Shown one piece after another: positions 5,773 through 7,896 of a stretch of DNA of 7,896 bases. Location: positions 1-7,896 of the forward strand of contig CABRSG010000107.1 of assembly GCA_902473545.1 (NCBI GenBank). The letters are read 5' to 3'. How positions within the stretch are numbered: the stretch's first letter is position 1; each line of letters begins with the position of its first letter. This stretch comes from an uncultured Lachnospiraceae bacterium (lineage in GTDB: Bacteria > Bacillota > Clostridia > Lachnospirales > Lachnospiraceae). The translations under genes were made by a program, and so were the position numbers. The notes below the pieces were generated by a model. The model saw nothing but the letters and a program-made list of their open reading frames with translations. It had not been told where the DNA came from and did no database searches.

Positions 5773-6327
5773 CTATTCTGTCAGCACCCGTATATATTTC
5801 TCCGTTTTTTCCATGATATCCTGCATATTTTTAAGGTCGTTCTGCACATTTCCTGTTTCCATGGAATGGTTTGCCGCCTCATAGGAATAGCATGGAAGCT
5901 CTTTTTCCCGGCAGCCCTGCTGAATAATCTCCGCGTCTGCCCACGGGGCCGCCGTCCCATGAAAAACAATTCCATTGTGCATTACCGCCAGCGACTCCTC
6001 TACCGGCGTATAAAATATGTGATGTGCATGTACGCCATGCTTTGCATCATAGGCTCCCGCCACGGCTGTTCCAATACTTTTCGAGACAAACAATACCGTT
6101 TCGTATCTGCTAAATGTCACATGCTTCAGCATCTGCTCCGCCTGCATAAGCGCACTTTTGAATGCCTCGTGCATTCTCTCTTCCGAACCCTTAATGTCCC
6201 TCTGAAATCCCCCGTAAGGAACTTCCGCAATCTCAAATCCATAATTGGCTGCAAGCTTCCTGCTGTAATACAGCAGCGGTTTGTCACAATGATAGCCAAT
6301 TCCCGGAAAAAGTACCGCCAGTCTCAT
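5773..6327 (-). CDS. Alpha/beta-hydrolase-like protein
   Basis: A cytoplasmic 184-residue protein beginning MRLAVLFPGIGYHCDKPLLYYSRKL; the early strand and Gly loop (FPGIGY) fit an alpha/beta-hydrolase fold. SKSIGT (residues 82-87) looks like a degenerate nucleophile elbow with Ser84. ANHSMETG places a candidate catalytic His at 154. HGTAAPWAD (123-131) sits where hydrolases usually have the acid as HGxxD, but here that position is Ala127 (GCC, one base from GAC), with an Asp at 131. Substrate unknown. The ATG at 6327 directly follows the TAA of yaaA (TAAATG), and AAGGGGGA lies upstream within the end of yaaA, so translation is probably coupled. The HD-domain gene follows 32 bases later. Confidence 0.65.
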   Translation of the reverse strand: MRLAVLFPGIGYHCDKPLLYYSRKLAANYGFEIAEVPYGGFQRDIKGSEERMHEAFKSALMQAEQMLKHVTFSRYETVLFVSKSIGTAVAGAYDAKHGVHAHHIFYTPVEESLAVMHNGIVFHGTAAPWADAEIIQQGCREKELPCYSYEAANHSMETGNVQNDLKNMQDIMEKTEKYIRVLTE

Positions 6328-7119
6328 TTATGCTTTCCCCCTTGATTTCACCCTGATTTCTTCCTGATTTTTCGTTGCAGACTGTAAAAAAGTGTAAACA
6401 TTCTCTGTTGAGAACTCCTGTGAAAAGCAATACCCCAATCTGCAGAATGCTTTCATCTGGTCTGGATCCTCCACCCGGTTTTCCGCCATATAACGCACCA
6501 TTTCTCCACGCGCCATTTTGGCTTTCGTTCCTTTCTGAATAACTCTGCCATTCTGCATTTCCCCGAAAATGCAGGTAAGAAACCTGTCCTCCGACTTCAG
6601 ATATCGCTCAATGATTTTCGCATATTCCCTGGATGCCAGATTAATAATTATCCTGCTTTCATCCAGAACCGCCCGGTATAACCGTTCCGCCCAGAAGTCA
6701 TATAAACTTTCTGTGCCGTTTACTTTCGCCTTTGCCTGCATCTCAAGACGGTACGGAACCACCCCGTCCATCGGTTTCAAAACCCCATAAAATCCAGACA
6801 AAATTCTCAGATGCTCCTGTATATACTCCAGCTCTCCATCCGAAAAAACTGCCGGAGCCATCGACTGATATTGTATTCCCTCATAAGAAAGAATCGCCGG
6901 TGTCAGATTCTTTTTCAGTTCCATCTCCTGAAAGCGCTCATAATTCAGGCCGGCAATCTTCTCATTGCATCCCCAGAGCTTTTTTGCCTCATCATATGTG
7001 AGTTTCTGCATCCAATGCATGATTTCCGCAGCTTCTTTTAAAAACTCCGGCAATGTGTGTCCTTCCAATGTGTCCGTATCCACATTCATCTTCTTTGCCG
7101 GTGAAATAATTATTTTCAT
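6328..7119 (-). CDS. yaaA: Peroxide stress protein YaaA (DUF328/UPF0246)
   Basis: A 263-residue protein close to the usual YaaA length (about 258). It shows the family marks MKIIISPAKKM at the N-terminus, LSGFYGVLKPMDGVVPYRLEM around residues 106-126, LYDFWAERLYRAVL, INLASREYAKII, and a KAKMARGEMVRYM segment near 200-212. The E. coli member limits free intracellular iron and oxidative damage during H2O2 stress and binds DNA; the biochemical mechanism is not settled. GGAGAAAG on the minus strand lies 7 bases before the ATG at 7119. It is 34 bases downstream of the ATL gene and directly abuts the hydrolase-like gene. No lesions are seen. Confidence 0.92.
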   Translation of the reverse strand: MKIIISPAKKMNVDTDTLEGHTLPEFLKEAAEIMHWMQKLTYDEAKKLWGCNEKIAGLNYERFQEMELKKNLTPAILSYEGIQYQSMAPAVFSDGELEYIQEHLRILSGFYGVLKPMDGVVPYRLEMQAKAKVNGTESLYDFWAERLYRAVLDESRIIINLASREYAKIIERYLKSEDRFLTCIFGEMQNGRVIQKGTKAKMARGEMVRYMAENRVEDPDQMKAFCRLGYCFSQEFSTENVYTFLQSATKNQEEIRVKSRGKA

Positions 7120-7153
7120 ATGTTACTTTCTCCAATCAGCAGATAATTCTTCC

Positions 7154-7546
7154 TCATTTAACAGACAGTCCGTCCTTATTCAGCCAATGCCCGTCCTCAT
7201 GAAACAGATAATAAAACGCCTCTGCTTCATCCTCCGTGACCTTCCACGCAAAGCGCTTCAGATCCACTTTATATCCGTTTTCTGTCTGTTCTGCTTCTAT
7301 GCCTTCCATTTCCAGCAGCTTTTTCTGCGTATCAGAATTTTCAAAATATCCGGCTCCACTCAAAAATCCCTTACCGTTTATGATACGGTGCGCCGGTACC
7401 TCCCCTGCCAGCCCCATTCGCAGTGCATACCCCACCTGTCTGCTGTTTTTCGGCTTTCCGCAAAGCAATGCAAGCTGACCATACGTTGTCACTGTTCCAT
7501 ATGGAATCTGGTTACATACAATATGCAGACGCTCATAGAAATTCAT
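7154..7546 (-). CDS. Alkyltransferase-like protein (ATL; MGMT family without the reactive Cys)
   Basis: With the ATG at 7546 the protein has 130 residues and begins MNFYERLHIVCNQIPYGTVTTYGQLA, the usual start of the MGMT/Ogt DNA-binding domain. NSRQVGYALR (34-43) is the recognition helix with the Arg finger (Arg36). The active-site motif PCHRV of O6-methylguanine transferases reads PAHRII here (51-56), with Ala52 replacing the acceptor Cys. ATL proteins bind O6-alkylguanine, flip the base and flag the lesion for nucleotide excision repair instead of removing the alkyl group. The C-terminus (about 80-130) is somewhat longer than the core fold and contains a Glu/Asp-rich FAWKVTEDEAEAFYYLFHEDGHW segment. 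The frame also opens at an ATG at 7618, but those 24 extra basic residues do not look like the family. Neither start has an ideal ribosome binding site. Confidence 0.82.
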   Translation of the reverse strand: MNFYERLHIVCNQIPYGTVTTYGQLALLCGKPKNSRQVGYALRMGLAGEVPAHRIINGKGFLSGAGYFENSDTQKKLLEMEGIEAEQTENGYKVDLKRFAWKVTEDEAEAFYYLFHEDGHWLNKDGLSVK

Positions 7547-7684
7547 CTCCGTTTTCCCCACACCTCTGCTTCCGCAGCGTTTTCTGCCCTTTTCTGTTTC
7601 CGCTTTGTAATACCGCATTCCATCTCTTTTTCCTGCATACTCTGCCTGTTTTTGTTTTCTGTCCGGAGAATTCCTGCTCCGGAT
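7547..7684 (-). other. Gap between EamA transporter and ATL genes
   Basis: 138 bases with no convincing gene or promoter. It includes an imperfect hairpin: TCCGGAG (7662-7668) and CTCCGGA (7677-7683) with an 8-base loop, right after the EamA stop. On the minus strand the hairpin is followed by an A-rich run and not a T-run, so it does not look like an intrinsic terminator. Read-through from the transporter gene is possible. Confidence 0.4.
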
Positions 7685-7896
7685 TCACTCCCGGTTTCCA
7701 CTATTTACCACATAAATTCCCACGCATACAAGCGCCAGAGAAAGGACGCTCACCCATCCGGCTGCCTGTTCACGCTCGCCAAGCAGCAGCGCCGATAGAA
7801 TGACTCCGAATACCGGATTCATAAAGCCGAATACCGTCACTTTTGATACCGGGTTGTATTTCAGCAAAATCCCCCATAAAGAATATGCCACGGCTG
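7685..7896 (-). CDS. EamA-type (DMT superfamily) transporter, C-terminal part
   Basis: The frame runs off the right edge, and only the last 70 or so residues are visible. AYSLWGILLKYNPVSKVTVFGFMNPVFGVILSALLLGE followed by a WVSVLSLALVCVGIYVVN helix is typical of the second EamA repeat: a Pro-containing helix (NPVFG), then the LLGE turn, then the last helix. The stop is TGA at 7685-7687. The GTG at 7891 is internal Val, not a start. Members are inner-membrane exporters or importers of metabolites, often amino acids; the substrate cannot be inferred. It lies upstream of the ATL gene on the same strand. Confidence 0.85.
   Translation of the reverse strand, partial: AVAYSLWGILLKYNPVSKVTVFGFMNPVFGVILSALLLGEREQAAGWVSVLSLALVCVGIYVVNSGNRE

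Noticed and set aside
7662..7683. Hairpin after the EamA gene as an intrinsic terminator
   Set aside because: The minus-strand 3' flank is A-rich with no T-run.
6965..7803. Long plus-strand frames (up to 277 codons) opposite yaaA and the ATL gene
   Set aside because: Phe/Cys/Ser-rich antisense reading of well-recognised minus-strand genes; not coding.
1..7896. Mobile element, phage, CRISPR or defence system
   Set aside because: No transposase, integrase, terminal repeats, repeat-spacer array or known defence domain is visible; all recognised genes are housekeeping, transport or stress genes.

Overview
The window looks like chromosomal DNA from a Clostridia-type Firmicute, most likely a Lachnospiraceae relative. 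This is inferred from the strong AGGAGG-type ribosome binding sites, the moderate base composition, and a gene set typical of gut Clostridia: a ketodeoxygluconate kinase, FeoB, a PchR-like AraC regulator, a TSUP permease, TruA, YaaA and an alkyltransferase-like protein. No rRNA, tRNA, CRISPR array, transposase or phage gene was seen.

Layout. (1) Positions 1-319 (+) hold the 3' end of a PfkB-family kinase, probably 2-keto-3-deoxygluconate kinase. (2) Positions 375-3007 (-) hold a damaged iron-uptake locus. An AraC-family regulator, cut off inside its second helix-turn-helix, is joined in frame to a FeoB GTPase that has lost its P-loop. That FeoB is broken again inside its membrane domain, by an apparent loss of part of the gene plus a frameshift. 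A good promoter with a palindromic operator-like element precedes the regulator. (3) Positions 3008-3345 are a divergent intergenic region with short repeats. (4) Positions 3346-4122 (+) hold an intact TauE/SafE (TSUP) permease whose last codons lie in a 23-bp imperfect tandem duplication. (5) Positions 4159-4937 (+) hold truA, frameshifted by an apparent 4-base loss exactly at the catalytic aspartate. (6) Positions 5005-7896 (-) hold a closely spaced cluster. In transcription order it is an EamA-type transporter (partial), an alkyltransferase-like protein with Ala in place of the reactive Cys, YaaA, a small alpha/beta-hydrolase-like protein, the C-terminal half of an HD-domain protein, and an 89-residue protein of unknown function. 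A hairpin separates this cluster from the convergent truA.

How the parts may work together. The right half looks like one co-transcribed group in which YaaA (peroxide/iron stress) and the ATL (alkylation damage recognition) suggest a stress or DNA-damage theme; this is inference from gene identity and spacing only. The left half is marked by lesions: an AraC-FeoB chimera, a FeoB internal break, a truA frameshift and a tandem duplication. Either this is a locus in decay or the assembly is faulty there, and raw reads would decide. I see no convincing new multi-gene system. The most unusual object is the in-frame AraC-FeoB fusion ORF behind an intact promoter and operator.
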